Source: Marinomonas rhizomae
GTDB taxonomy: Bacteria > Pseudomonadota > Gammaproteobacteria > Pseudomonadales > Marinomonadaceae
DNA length: 64,000 bases
Direction: 5' to 3'
NCBI RefSeq assembly: GCF_003315485.1
Contig: NZ_QNSE01000008.1
Location: 211,421 to 275,420, forward strand
Below, piece after piece: positions 55,012-63,244 of the stretch. The position numbers were made by a program, and so were the translations under genes. Below the pieces are notes generated by a model. It was not told the DNA's origin. It saw only the letters and a list, made by a program, of their open reading frames with translations, and did no database searches. Each line of letters starts with the position of its first letter. Within the stretch, counting starts at the first letter, position 1.

Positions 55012-56583
55012 ATGGATTTTTTGTCTTCATTGGCGACACTAACCATTCATTGGGGGGCGTTGTTGTTTGTTTTCCTACTCTTTCTCGCCTTAATTTCTGT
55101 AGCGGTGATGTATTGGGTGGATACGCATCAAACTACTCATACTATAAGACGTAATTATCCTGTTGTTGGCCGCTTTCGTTATCTTTTCGAGCATTTAGGA
55201 GAGTTCTTTCGCCAGTATTTTTTTGCTATGGACCGAGAGGAAAGGCCTTTTGACCGAGCTGAGCGCTCATGGGCTTACCGCGCCGCAAAAAAAGTAGATA
55301 CGACAATTGCTTTTGGTTCGACTCGCTCGTTGGAAACTCCTGGTGATGTTTTCTTTTTAAATTGTGCCTTTCCTACCTTAGATGAAGATGCGGCTCAACC
55401 TAGAGAAGTGTGTATTGGTGAATATACGGCCAAAAAACCTTATAGAACTCGGTCTGTAGTGAATATCTCAGGTATGAGTTTTGGTGCTTTGTCTAAGCCT
55501 GCTGTACAAGCCTTATCAAAAGGCGCTCGCCAAGCTGGAATCTGGATGAATACCGGTGAAGGCGGTTTATCACCTTATCACCTTGAAGGTGGTTGTGATT
55601 TGGTGTTCCAGATTGGCACGGCGAAATATGGTGTACGTAATGCTGAAGGTCATTTAGATGACACTAAGTTGGCAAGTTTAGCTGAGCATCAAAATGTACG
55701 CATGTTTGAAATCAAAATGAGTCAAGGTGCTAAGCCCGGGAAGGGCGGTATGCTTCCAGGGGCGAAAGTGACTGAAGAAATCGCTCATACTCGTGGCATT
55801 CCAGTGGGTCAGGATTCTATCAGTCCAAACGGGCATACTGATATAAAATCCATCGATGATTTATTGAATATGGTTCATCATGTTCGCCAAGTGACCTCAA
55901 AACCAGTTGGCTTCAAGATGGTCGTTGGGGATTTGAAGTTTTTTGAAACGCTATGTGAATTAATACATAAAAAGGGGATAGATTATTGTCCTGACTTTAT
56001 AACCATTGACAGCTCCGACGGTGGCACAGGTGCGGCTCCTCAGCCGTTAATGGACTATGTTGGTATGCACTTACGTGAAAGTTTGCCGACAGTGGTCAAT
56101 ATTGTAACCTCTTATGGTTTACGTCGTTATATTAAAATTATTGCGTCAGGAAAGCTGATTGTCCCTGGGAAGGCGGCTTGGGCCTTGAGTGCAGGTGCCG
56201 ATTTTGTTGTCAGTGCACGTGGCTTTTTATTTTCTCTTGGCTGTATACAAGCACTGCAGTGCAATAAGAATACTTGTCCAACCGGTATTACGACTCATAA
56301 TCCTGATTTACAGAAAGGTTTGGTGGCCGCCGAAAAGTCCGAGCGAGTCGCGAATTATGCAGCAGAGTTATTACATGGAATTGGTATGATCGCACACTCT
56401 TGTGGGGTGAAAGAGCCGAGGGAGTTGACTCGATCTCATGTTCGGATTATTGAGAATCAGAGCCGTTCTGTATTATTTTCAGATGTTAACCCTATGCCAA
56501 ATGTAAGGCCTGAGTTTATTAATATGAAGGCACTTCAAGAGAAAGCGGCAAGAGTGGAAGAGTCAGTAGTCTCAGAAAATTAG
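55012..56583 (+). CDS. FMN-binding glutamate synthase-family protein (membrane-anchored)
   Basis: 523 residues. One N-terminal membrane segment (about 15-38) is followed by a TIM-barrel resembling the FMN domain of the glutamate synthase large subunit: ISGMSFGALSKPAVQALSKG, MNTGEGGLSPYHLEGG, QDSISPNGHTDIKS and IDSSDGGTGAAPQPLMDYVG. The cysteine cluster CIQALQCNKNTCPTGI fits the 3Fe-4S loop. It lacks the glutaminase domain, so it is a stand-alone relative of archaeal-type GltB, and its reaction is not established. No partner subunit is adjacent. Confidence 0.9.
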   Translation: MDFLSSLATLTIHWGALLFVFLLFLALISVAVMYWVDTHQTTHTIRRNYPVVGRFRYLFEHLGEFFRQYFFAMDREERPFDRAERSWAYRAAKKVDTTIAFGSTRSLETPGDVFFLNCAFPTLDEDAAQPREVCIGEYTAKKPYRTRSVVNISGMSFGALSKPAVQALSKGARQAGIWMNTGEGGLSPYHLEGGCDLVFQIGTAKYGVRNAEGHLDDTKLASLAEHQNVRMFEIKMSQGAKPGKGGMLPGAKVTEEIAHTRGIPVGQDSISPNGHTDIKSIDDLLNMVHHVRQVTSKPVGFKMVVGDLKFFETLCELIHKKGIDYCPDFITIDSSDGGTGAAPQPLMDYVGMHLRESLPTVVNIVTSYGLRRYIKIIASGKLIVPGKAAWALSAGADFVVSARGFLFSLGCIQALQCNKNTCPTGITTHNPDLQKGLVAAEKSERVANYAAELLHGIGMIAHSCGVKEPRELTRSHVRIIENQSRSVLFSDVNPMPNVRPEFINMKALQEKAARVEESVVSEN

Positions 56584-56753
56584 TTTAAGTCTTAACCTGT
56601 ATGGCGAGGTTCGGCATTATGGATTCCCAAGCTATTTATCATCGGCATTTTTTTGTCTGATGCCTGCTATAAGATACTGTATCGTGCCTTCATGTTTACT
56701 TTTGCTCTGCGTGCTGTATTTTCTAACCTAATCTATGGTTGTTAGGGGTCTTT

Positions 56754-57167
56754 ATGTCTGCTTTATTTCACTATGCCTTTCACGTTACTTCCCTAGCTGA
56801 AACTCGGCTTTTTTACACGCAGGTTTTGGGCTGCACAGAGGGGCGTAGTACCGAGACTTGGATAGATTTTGATTTTTATGGTCATCAATTGTCTCTTCAT
56901 TTAGGCGTTCCAAGCCCGACGACAAATACTGGTAGAGTCGGGGATCATCTTGTTCCTATGCCTCATTTTGGATTGATTTTACCGTTAGATGAGTGGCAAA
57001 AAGTTGCTAAGCGATTAACGGAAGCAAATGTGGTGTTTGATCTGGCACCAAGTGTTCGCTTTGAAGGCTTGTCAGGCGAGCAGTGGACGATGTTTTTTAA
57101 AGATCCAAGTGGCAATGCTATTGAGCTAAAAGGCTTTAAAAACTTGGCTCAGGTGTATGAAAAATGA
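56754..57167 (+). CDS. VOC (glyoxalase/dioxygenase fold) family protein
   Basis: About 137 residues. The vicinal-oxygen-chelate fold starts FHYAFHVTSLAETRLFYTQVLGC, metal-ligand-type histidine early and GHQLSLHLG, PHFGLIL and FFKDPSGNAIELKGFK later. Substrate unknown. ATG 56754 is preferred, behind GGGGTCTTT; an in-frame TTG at 56739 is less likely. It overlaps ghrA by four bases (ATGA), so the two are translationally coupled and may act on related alpha-keto or aldehyde compounds. Confidence 0.88.
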   Translation: MSALFHYAFHVTSLAETRLFYTQVLGCTEGRSTETWIDFDFYGHQLSLHLGVPSPTTNTGRVGDHLVPMPHFGLILPLDEWQKVAKRLTEANVVFDLAPSVRFEGLSGEQWTMFFKDPSGNAIELKGFKNLAQVYEK

Positions 57168-58099
57168 TTCCTTTTATTAGTCGTGCGGATTTGGCCGAAC
57201 AAAATAGTTGGATTAAATATTTATCAGCAGCGATGCCAAATGAAGTGGTCGTACCTTTTGCCGATTTAACAGCTGAACAAAAGCGGCAATGTGATATCGC
57301 CATTGTTGCCAACCCAGACCCTAAGCATTTATTGGAGCTTTCTTCATTAAAGTGGGTGCATAGTGTATGGGCGGGGGTTGAGCGAATGATCAATGAGTTG
57401 TCGTCGCCACCTTTTTCGATTGTTCGATTAGTTGATTCTAATTTGGCTCAGACCATGTCTGAAGCCGTCTTGGCTTGGACACTTTTCCTTCATCGAGATA
57501 TGCCTACCTATGCCAAGCAGCAGTTAAATAAATCTTGGGTTCAACAACCCATGATGCGCGCTCAAGATCGCCGAATCGGTGTGCTTGGATTAGGAGAGCT
57601 AGGGCGCGTTAGTGCGCAGCGTTTAGTCGCTAATGGTTTTTCTGTTGCTGGCTGGAGTCGTCAATCGAAGGAAATTAAAGGCATTGAATGTTTTCATGGT
57701 AAAGAGGGGTTGGCTGTTTTATTAAAGCAAACTGATATACTTATTTGCCTATTGCCCCTGACTGCAGCAACAAAAGGTTTATTAGGGCAAGAAAATTTGT
57801 CTCTTTTACCCATTGGTGCAAGCCTGATTAATTTTGCTCGCGGCTTAATCATCGATGATGAAGCTTTGCAAAGCAAACTGTCAACGGGTGCGATCTCTCA
57901 TGCTGTTTTGGATGTGTTTGAGCAGGAGCCGTTACCAGAAAGTCACCCTTATTGGCGACATAACAGTGTGACGGTACTACCGCATATTTCTGCGCCGACA
58001 CATCCGGTCAGTGCAAGTGAAATTGTTGCGAGGAACATTAAGCAGTATCGACTAACAGGGAATATTCCTCCGGCTGTCGATCCGCTTCGTGGTTATTAG
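57164..58099 (+). CDS. ghrA: Glyoxylate/hydroxypyruvate reductase A-like D-2-hydroxyacid dehydrogenase
   Basis: 311 residues. It reduces glyoxylate or hydroxypyruvate with NAD(P)H. The Rossmann signature is GVLGLGELGRVSAQRL, followed by the catalytic set: Arg in NFARGLIID, Glu in VFEQEPLPESH and His in LPHISAPTHP. These match the GhrA branch. ATGA overlap with the VOC gene and a 39-base gap to the tautomerase gene suggest a three-gene metabolic unit. Glyoxylate would also link to the distant glyoxylate shunt, but that is only a thematic remark. Confidence 0.92.
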   Translation: MIPFISRADLAEQNSWIKYLSAAMPNEVVVPFADLTAEQKRQCDIAIVANPDPKHLLELSSLKWVHSVWAGVERMINELSSPPFSIVRLVDSNLAQTMSEAVLAWTLFLHRDMPTYAKQQLNKSWVQQPMMRAQDRRIGVLGLGELGRVSAQRLVANGFSVAGWSRQSKEIKGIECFHGKEGLAVLLKQTDILICLLPLTAATKGLLGQENLSLLPIGASLINFARGLIIDDEALQSKLSTGAISHAVLDVFEQEPLPESHPYWRHNSVTVLPHISAPTHPVSASEIVARNIKQYRLTGNIPPAVDPLRGY

Positions 58100-58138
58100 T
58101 AAAAAATACGCCAAATAAATCTAAAAATGGAGTCTTAA

Positions 58139-58489
58139 ATGCCACATTGCATTATTGAATATAGCCAAAACCTGGAGCAAGAAGTGCCACCTGTTGATCT
58201 TCTTGATGCGGTTAAAGGAGCCTGTATTGCGTCGACGCTGTTTACTGAAACAGACATCAAATTACGCAGTTTTCCCTACAAAAGCTTCATGACAGCTGGA
58301 AAAGAAGATGCTTTTGTTCATGTTATTTTACGGATGCTTTCAGGGCGCAGCATTGAGCAAAGAAAAGAGCTGTCTCAATTGGTTCTAGAGTCTTTAACAC
58401 AGTTTTCATTAAAGGATGTCAGTTTCTCGGTAGAGGTGTGTGAAATGGAACGCGCTACCTATGCGAAAAAAGTTGTTCTTTCCCAATAA
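58139..58489 (+). CDS. 5-carboxymethyl-2-hydroxymuconate isomerase-like tautomerase
   Basis: 116 residues, trimeric tautomerase-superfamily type. The catalytic N-terminal proline is directly after Met (MPHCIIEYS), and KSFMTAGKEDAFVHV and LRMLSGRSIEQRKELSQL match the HpaF family. True HpaF members act in homoprotocatechuate degradation, but no such pathway genes are nearby, so the substrate here is uncertain. GGAG precedes ATG 58139. An alternative out-of-frame start for pldA overlaps its end but is not favoured. Confidence 0.9.
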   Translation: MPHCIIEYSQNLEQEVPPVDLLDAVKGACIASTLFTETDIKLRSFPYKSFMTAGKEDAFVHVILRMLSGRSIEQRKELSQLVLESLTQFSLKDVSFSVEVCEMERATYAKKVVLSQ

Positions 58490-58520
58490 ATTATACTTTT
58501 CTATTATGAAGGTTATAAAC

Positions 58521-59516
58521 ATGAAAGCCATTGTATGCTCAATGATGCTTCTTCCGAGTTTACTTTGGGCTGAAGTGGGATCAAGTTCTCCAAATTATAA
58601 ACCTGACAGCGATTTTGTTAGTACGTCTAATACGCCGACAGAAGAAGAGGCTGACAGTCCTTATTCTCCAGAAGAGCCTGAGGTACCTGAGTCTATTAGT
58701 AAACGCGCTAAAGAAGATAACGGGTTATTGCAACAGAGAGAGAATAGAGAAACGGCAACGGTAAATAATCCGTTTGTTTTGACACCTCATAAACCCAATT
58801 ATTTTCTACCAATTGCTTATACCTCTAACCCTAACGATCGTGCTTTTTTGGGCGATGCTAGTGATTCTGAAAGTCTACAAAGTGTAGAGTTTAAATTCCA
58901 ATTTAGCCTTAAATTTCCTGTTGCTTACGATGTTGTTGGGAAAAACAGTAGTTTATGGTTTGCCTATACTCAGCAAGCTTATTGGCAGGCCTATAACAGT
59001 AGCATCTCAGCACCTTTTCGCGATACGAATCATGAACCTGAAGCCTTTATTGTTACCAAGCCAAAGCATGATTTTTTAGGGATTAAGCCTAATTATATCT
59101 CCTATGGCTTTGTCCATCAGTCTAATGGTCAGTCAAATGATCTATCTCGCTCATGGAATCGGTTTTATATTGATTTCTTGTTTGAGTACGAGGATACCGC
59201 TTTTTCCTTTAAGCCTTGGTATCGGATTCCTGAGGGATCAAAGGTTGATGATAACCCCAATATTGAAAATTACTACGGTTACGGCGAGCTTAATGTAATA
59301 CATGTTATTGATGATTATACGATTGACGTAATGTTGAGAAATAATCTTAAGTCATCTGATAATAGAGGAGCCGTTCAGGTAGGGTTTACATTCCCTCTGT
59401 GGGGTAAAACTCGTGGTTACATCCAATACTTTAATGGTTATGGGCAGTCTTTATTAGATTATAACCACCAGACTCAGTCTCTTGGTATTGGTATTATGCT
59501 GACCAATTGGTTGTAA
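58521..59516 (+). CDS. pldA: Outer membrane phospholipase A
   Basis: About 331 residues. A signal peptide (MKAIVCSMMLLPSLLWAE) is followed by an acidic proline-rich stretch and then a 12-stranded barrel. The active-site segment FVHQSNGQSNDLSRSWNR carries the catalytic His and Ser and the later Asn of OMPLA. It hydrolyses phospholipids and lysophospholipids in the outer membrane, dimerising with calcium. ATG 58521 is preferred because AAGG lies eight bases before it and the signal peptide begins there; longer frames to 58440 overlap the upstream gene. A PHO-box operon follows immediately downstream. Confidence 0.93.
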   Translation: MKAIVCSMMLLPSLLWAEVGSSSPNYKPDSDFVSTSNTPTEEEADSPYSPEEPEVPESISKRAKEDNGLLQQRENRETATVNNPFVLTPHKPNYFLPIAYTSNPNDRAFLGDASDSESLQSVEFKFQFSLKFPVAYDVVGKNSSLWFAYTQQAYWQAYNSSISAPFRDTNHEPEAFIVTKPKHDFLGIKPNYISYGFVHQSNGQSNDLSRSWNRFYIDFLFEYEDTAFSFKPWYRIPEGSKVDDNPNIENYYGYGELNVIHVIDDYTIDVMLRNNLKSSDNRGAVQVGFTFPLWGKTRGYIQYFNGYGQSLLDYNHQTQSLGIGIMLTNWL

Positions 59517-59534
59517 CTAAATTATGAGTTGGGT

Positions 59535-59563
59535 ATGTCACTAAGTTGTCATGCTAATGCCAC
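59535..59563 (+). promoter_or_regulatory. PHO box (three half-sites) upstream of PAP2-glycosyltransferase operon
   Basis: ATGTCAC (59535-59541), TTGTCAT (59546-59552) and ATGCCAC (59557-59563) repeat every 11 bases with four-base spacers, as expected for PhoB. About 10-11 bases after the last repeat, TTTACT (59575-59580) is a weak -10 candidate, like the arrangement in front of phoX. Immediately downstream ACTGGTTT (59578-59585) and AAACCAGT form a second dyad before the start codon. Confidence 0.7.
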
Positions 59564-59622
59564 ATAACGGACATTTTACTGGTTTATGTTGAAAGTATGA
59601 TAAAACCAGTGAGGTGATAAGC

Positions 59623-60138
59623 ATGAACATATTTCAGAATATCCACGCCGTAGATGTACAGACTTTTTCTTGGTGTATGGCGAGGAAGCATCGAGCCATA
59701 TTAACTCGTATTGGTCGCGCTATTTCATTTTCTGCTGATGGTCCGATTTATGCGTTGCTCGCGTTACTGTTTTGGTTCGCTGGAGAACAGATTCTAACAC
59801 TTGTTTTAGTGTGTGGTTTTTTAATTGAGCGAGCTTTATATCTTTTGCTAAAGCGTGGTTTTAAACGCAATCGTCCAGCTGATGCGTTGGATAACTTCAA
59901 TAGTTTTATTATTCCTGCCGATCAATTTTCCTTTCCATCAGGTCATACATCAGGCGCATTCTTTATGGCCTTTTGTTTGTCTGAGTGGTTTCCAGGTATG
60001 AATGTAATATTTTATTTTTGGGCTGCAAATGTGGGCCTATCACGCATTTTTCTTGGGGTTCATTTTCCTACAGATACCGTTATTGGAGCCTTGTTAGGAT
60101 CGGCTTGTGCTGCACTAGCGATAGGGGTGTTAGTATGA
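59623..60138 (+). CDS. PAP2-family membrane phosphatase
   Basis: About 171 residues with five to six membrane segments. All three PAP2 catalytic motifs are visible: KRGFKRNRP (K-x6-RP), FPSGHTSGAF (PSGH) and SRIFLGVHFPTD (SR-x5-H-x3-D). It would dephosphorylate a lipid or prenyl phosphate at the inner membrane. ATG 59623 is preferred because GAGG (59611-59614) lies eight bases upstream. ATGA overlap with the following glycosyltransferase gene means the two are coupled. The PHO box upstream suggests phosphate-starvation induction. Confidence 0.92.
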   Translation: MNIFQNIHAVDVQTFSWCMARKHRAILTRIGRAISFSADGPIYALLALLFWFAGEQILTLVLVCGFLIERALYLLLKRGFKRNRPADALDNFNSFIIPADQFSFPSGHTSGAFFMAFCLSEWFPGMNVIFYFWAANVGLSRIFLGVHFPTDTVIGALLGSACAALAIGVLV

Positions 60139-61232
60139 AAATATTGTACGGCGTTCAAGGGACCGGAAATGGTCATATTACTCGAGCTCGAGCTATGTCG
60201 GTTGAAATGTATGCGGCTGGCATAGAAGTGGATTTTGTTTTTTCAGGGCGTCCGCCTGAAGACTATTTTGATATGACCATATTCGGTGACTACCGAACGT
60301 TTCAAGGTTTGAGTTTCGTTGCACGAAATGGCCAGTTAGATTTGTACGCAACCTGCAAGAGTGCTAATTTTTTACAGCTTTATCGAGATATTCGTTCGAT
60401 AGATACACGTGGTTATGATCTGGTGATTACGGATTTTGAACCGATTGTTGCATGGGCGGCTAAGCGTCAAGGTGTCCCTTGCATAGGCTTTGGACATCAG
60501 TATGCTTTTAAATATGATATCCCGCGTTATAAAAGAAACCTGATCGCTCAGTGGGTTATGTCTAACTTTGCACCAGTATCGACTCAATTAGGTGCTCATT
60601 GGCACCATTTCGGCCATCCTATTTTGCCGCCACTTATTCATACACAGCAAATTAAAAACATGGCTGACCCTGAGGCGGTTCTGGTATATCTTCCTTTTGA
60701 AAACAGTGAGGCTGTGTTGGATTGGTTGGAGGGAGTACAGAATTATCGTTTTCGCCTTCATTGCAAGGATATTGAGCCCGGTCTTTATGGCAATGTAGAG
60801 GTGTTTCCTTTTAGCCGAGAAGTATTTCAAAAAAACTTAGGCGAGTGTGAATCTGTACTTTGTAATGCGGGGTTTGAATTGAATTCTGAGGCCTTACAAC
60901 TTGGTCGTCGTATCCTTGCAAAGCCCTTAAAAGGCCAAATTGAGCAACATTCTAATGCCATAGCATTAGAGTTTTTAGGCATAGCGAAAACGAGTGATGT
61001 TTTGAATTCGCGAGTGATCCAAGAATGGCTAGAGACAAGCCGAGTGATCCAGATTTCGTACCCCAACGTCGCTCGTGCTGTTGTTGCCTGGCTGCAATCT
61101 AGTAACGATGTTAGCGTGTCGGATTTGTGTGAGTCTTTGTGGCAGCAGACTCCTAATTTACGTGGTATCGATTTTAAATATAATACAGAGTCTTCTGTTC
61201 GCATCAAGAGTGCTAATAGAGTCACAGCTTAA
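60135..61232 (+). CDS. MJ1255/VC2487-type glycosyltransferase
   Basis: About 365 residues. GT-B fold glycosyltransferase: N-terminal glycine-rich GVQGTGNGHITRARAMSVEM and SGRPPEDYFDM, and C-terminal donor-site pattern CNAGFELNSEALQLGRRILA with KGQIEQHSNAIALE. This follows the MJ1255/VC2487 family, related in design to MurG and monogalactosyldiacylglycerol synthases. ATG 60135 overlaps the PAP2 stop; a long upstream in-frame extension to 59985 runs inside the PAP2 gene and is not real. Product unknown; lipid glycosylation is an inference from the PAP2 partner and PHO box. Confidence 0.88.
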   Translation: MKILYGVQGTGNGHITRARAMSVEMYAAGIEVDFVFSGRPPEDYFDMTIFGDYRTFQGLSFVARNGQLDLYATCKSANFLQLYRDIRSIDTRGYDLVITDFEPIVAWAAKRQGVPCIGFGHQYAFKYDIPRYKRNLIAQWVMSNFAPVSTQLGAHWHHFGHPILPPLIHTQQIKNMADPEAVLVYLPFENSEAVLDWLEGVQNYRFRLHCKDIEPGLYGNVEVFPFSREVFQKNLGECESVLCNAGFELNSEALQLGRRILAKPLKGQIEQHSNAIALEFLGIAKTSDVLNSRVIQEWLETSRVIQISYPNVARAVVAWLQSSNDVSVSDLCESLWQQTPNLRGIDFKYNTESSVRIKSANRVTA

Positions 61233-61277
61233 GGATAGTAGGCTGTGGCTCTATTTAAAGGCTTGTTTCTTATTTTG

Positions 61278-62201
61278 TTACGCGTTTAAGCTTTTTTTGA
61301 AAAAACTAATAGTACGTTGCCATGCTAGCTCTGCATTTTTTTCTTGGTAACGAGCGGTGGAGTCATTATGAAAACCGTGATTCGCCTTAGGGTAGACATA
61401 GGCTGTATAGTCGACCTTGTTGGCTTTTAGGTTGTTCTCATAATCAGGCCAAGTGCCGTTTACTCGTGTATCCAATTCAGCAAAGTGTAACTGTAATGGT
61501 GCTTTGATTTTATCTACATTGGATTTAGCTGGTGTGCCGTAATAAGGTGCACCGGCGTGTATGGTATCTGGCATCGCCGCAGCGAGGGCGTTTGTCAAAT
61601 AACCGCCGTAACAGAATCCGACCATACCAACTTTTCCAGTACTCAGATCATGGTTCTTCAACAGAGTTGCAGCGTCCATGAAATCACCTTCGATTTTGTT
61701 GCCATCCAATGTTTTTTGCATCGCACGACCTTCATCGTCATTTCCTGGGTAGCCACCTAAAGGAAAAAGAGCATCTGGAGCAAAGGCAACAAATCCCGCT
61801 TTTGCTAGGCGTCTAGCAACATCTTCTATATATGGGTTAAGACCACGGTTTTCGTGAGCAACCAAGATGGCTGGGGCTTTATTGTTGGTGTTAACCTGTT
61901 TTGGGATGACTAAATAACCGCGAGCTTTGCCGTGGCCATTAGGCGAGTCGTATTCAACGTAACTAGCCGTAATATCTGGGTCGTTGAATGACACTTGCTC
62001 TGCCAGTGCGTAATTGGGCGTCAAAGCACCTGCGACGACGGAAAGAGTTAGTCCCGTTACACTAAGTGTACCGAGGCGAGACAAAAAAGTGCGTCTGTCT
62101 ATGTCGCCATGAGCGTACTCATCGTACCAGTCGAAAGCTTCTTGAGGGATCTTCTCGCTTGGTAGTTTTTTATCAATTGGTCTCTCTGTTAGTAAAGTCA
62201 T
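61278..62201 (-). CDS. Exported dienelactone-hydrolase-family protein
   Basis: 307 residues. A long N-region precedes a twin-arginine-like signal (DRRTFLSRLGTLSVTGLTL, residues about 34-52), and processing is expected near ALAEQ. The alpha/beta-hydrolase body has the DLH triad: Cys in GFCYGGYLTN, Asp in AELDTRVN and His in NHGFHND. It would hydrolyse esters or lactones in the periplasm; substrate unknown. GAAGGAATTGCG precedes the start. It is divergent from folM across 247 bases. Confidence 0.9.
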   Translation of the reverse strand: MTLLTERPIDKKLPSEKIPQEAFDWYDEYAHGDIDRRTFLSRLGTLSVTGLTLSVVAGALTPNYALAEQVSFNDPDITASYVEYDSPNGHGKARGYLVIPKQVNTNNKAPAILVAHENRGLNPYIEDVARRLAKAGFVAFAPDALFPLGGYPGNDDEGRAMQKTLDGNKIEGDFMDAATLLKNHDLSTGKVGMVGFCYGGYLTNALAAAMPDTIHAGAPYYGTPAKSNVDKIKAPLQLHFAELDTRVNGTWPDYENNLKANKVDYTAYVYPKANHGFHNDSTARYQEKNAELAWQRTISFFKKSLNA

Positions 62202-62329
62202 CGCAATTCCTTCTTTAAGTTTGTAGAGTGAAATTCAGCAACGCAACTTTTAGAACTTATTAATGAAAAGAGGTTCAATAAATACGTAGAAAAAGATACA
62301 TGAGATGATATTAATTGATCTTTTTTTTA

Positions 62330-62408
62330 ATTGAGAACGTATTTAGAGTAGCAAAAAAATTTAGTGTTGGTAGAAATACGCTCTCAATACTAAATCGATA
62401 GTATTTTT
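62330..62408 (+). promoter_or_regulatory. Paired inverted repeats with competing folds upstream of folM
   Basis: ATTGAGAACGTATTT (62330-62344) and AAATACGCTCTCAAT (62374-62388) are complementary except for one A-C mismatch. AATACTA (62386-62392) can alternatively pair with TAGTATT (62399-62405), which is followed by Ts. TAGTGTTG in the first loop (about 62362-62369) can also pair with CAATACTA. It could be an RNA switch or attenuator, or a pair of operator half-sites. Confidence 0.45.
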
Positions 62409-62448
62409 CATATAGTTAATGACGATAACTCAGTAGGAAAGGACACTA

Positions 62449-63171
62449 ATGACGCGTAAAATGCCAATTATTATTACCGGCGGCGGACAGCGCCTGGGTC
62501 TTGCTTGCGCGAAAGCGTTAGTTGCTCAAGGATATAACGTGATTATTACGTATCGTAGAGCACGACAAGATATTGCTCTATTAGAAAAACAGGGCATTTC
62601 TTGCATTCAAGCAGATTTCTCTTCTATCTCTGGGGTGGATGAGTTTATTACTACCATACAAGGTCAGTATTCGGCGCTTGGAGGCATCATCCATAATGCC
62701 TCAGAATGGGAAGCGGAAGAGGGGTGCTTGGATACGGCACTTTTAATGGAAAAAATGTGGCAAGTGCACGTATTTGCGCCTTATCGTATAAATCTGGCCT
62801 TCGAAGCATTATTATGTGCGGGCTCTGAACACGATGGGCAAGCTGACATAATTCATATGACGGATTATGTGGCCGAAAAAGGCAGTGATAAACACATTGC
62901 TTATGCAGCAAGTAAAGCTGGTTTAGCAAATTTAACTTGTTCATTTGCCAAACGATTTTCACCTCAAATTAAAGTTAATGCGATTGCACCGTCACTTTTA
63001 ATGTTCAATAGTTGTGACGACGCTGAATACCGGAGCAAAGCATTGAATAAATCCCTACTACGCAAGGAGCCAGGGGAGCAGGAAGGAGTGCTAGCGATAA
63101 AGTACATATTAGACAGTCGCTACATGACAGGTCGAACCTTGTCACTTGATGGAGGCCGACATTTGGTTTAA
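62449..63171 (+). CDS. folM: Dihydromonapterin reductase (short-chain dehydrogenase)
   Basis: 240 residues, SDR fold. NADPH-binding ITGGGQRLGLACAKAL (about 8-23), catalytic YAASKAGLANLT and the ending GRTLSLDGGRHLV match FolM/DHFR-like reductases that make tetrahydromonapterin. AGGAAAGGACACTA precedes ATG 62449. It is followed by GTP cyclohydrolase I 73 bases later, so the pair supplies a reduced pterin, known in pseudomonads to serve phenylalanine hydroxylase. FolX is not in the visible 72 bases after folE. Confidence 0.92.
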   Translation: MTRKMPIIITGGGQRLGLACAKALVAQGYNVIITYRRARQDIALLEKQGISCIQADFSSISGVDEFITTIQGQYSALGGIIHNASEWEAEEGCLDTALLMEKMWQVHVFAPYRINLAFEALLCAGSEHDGQADIIHMTDYVAEKGSDKHIAYAASKAGLANLTCSFAKRFSPQIKVNAIAPSLLMFNSCDDAEYRSKALNKSLLRKEPGEQEGVLAIKYILDSRYMTGRTLSLDGGRHLV

Positions 63172-63244
63172 TTAGCCGAATGTGACTTCTTTTTTTGAAT
63201 GCCTCCATGTCACGAGACAGGGTTAAGCAAATTAGGACAAAGAT

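Noticed and set aside
58440..58520. Longer N-terminus of pldA starting inside the tautomerase gene
   Set aside because: ATG 58521 has an AAGG at good distance and begins a normal signal peptide; the longer form would bury it.
59985..60134. 50-codon N-terminal extension of the glycosyltransferase frame
   Set aside because: It runs inside the PAP2 gene in another frame, has no family similarity, and ATG 60135 gives the expected N-terminus MKILYGVQG.
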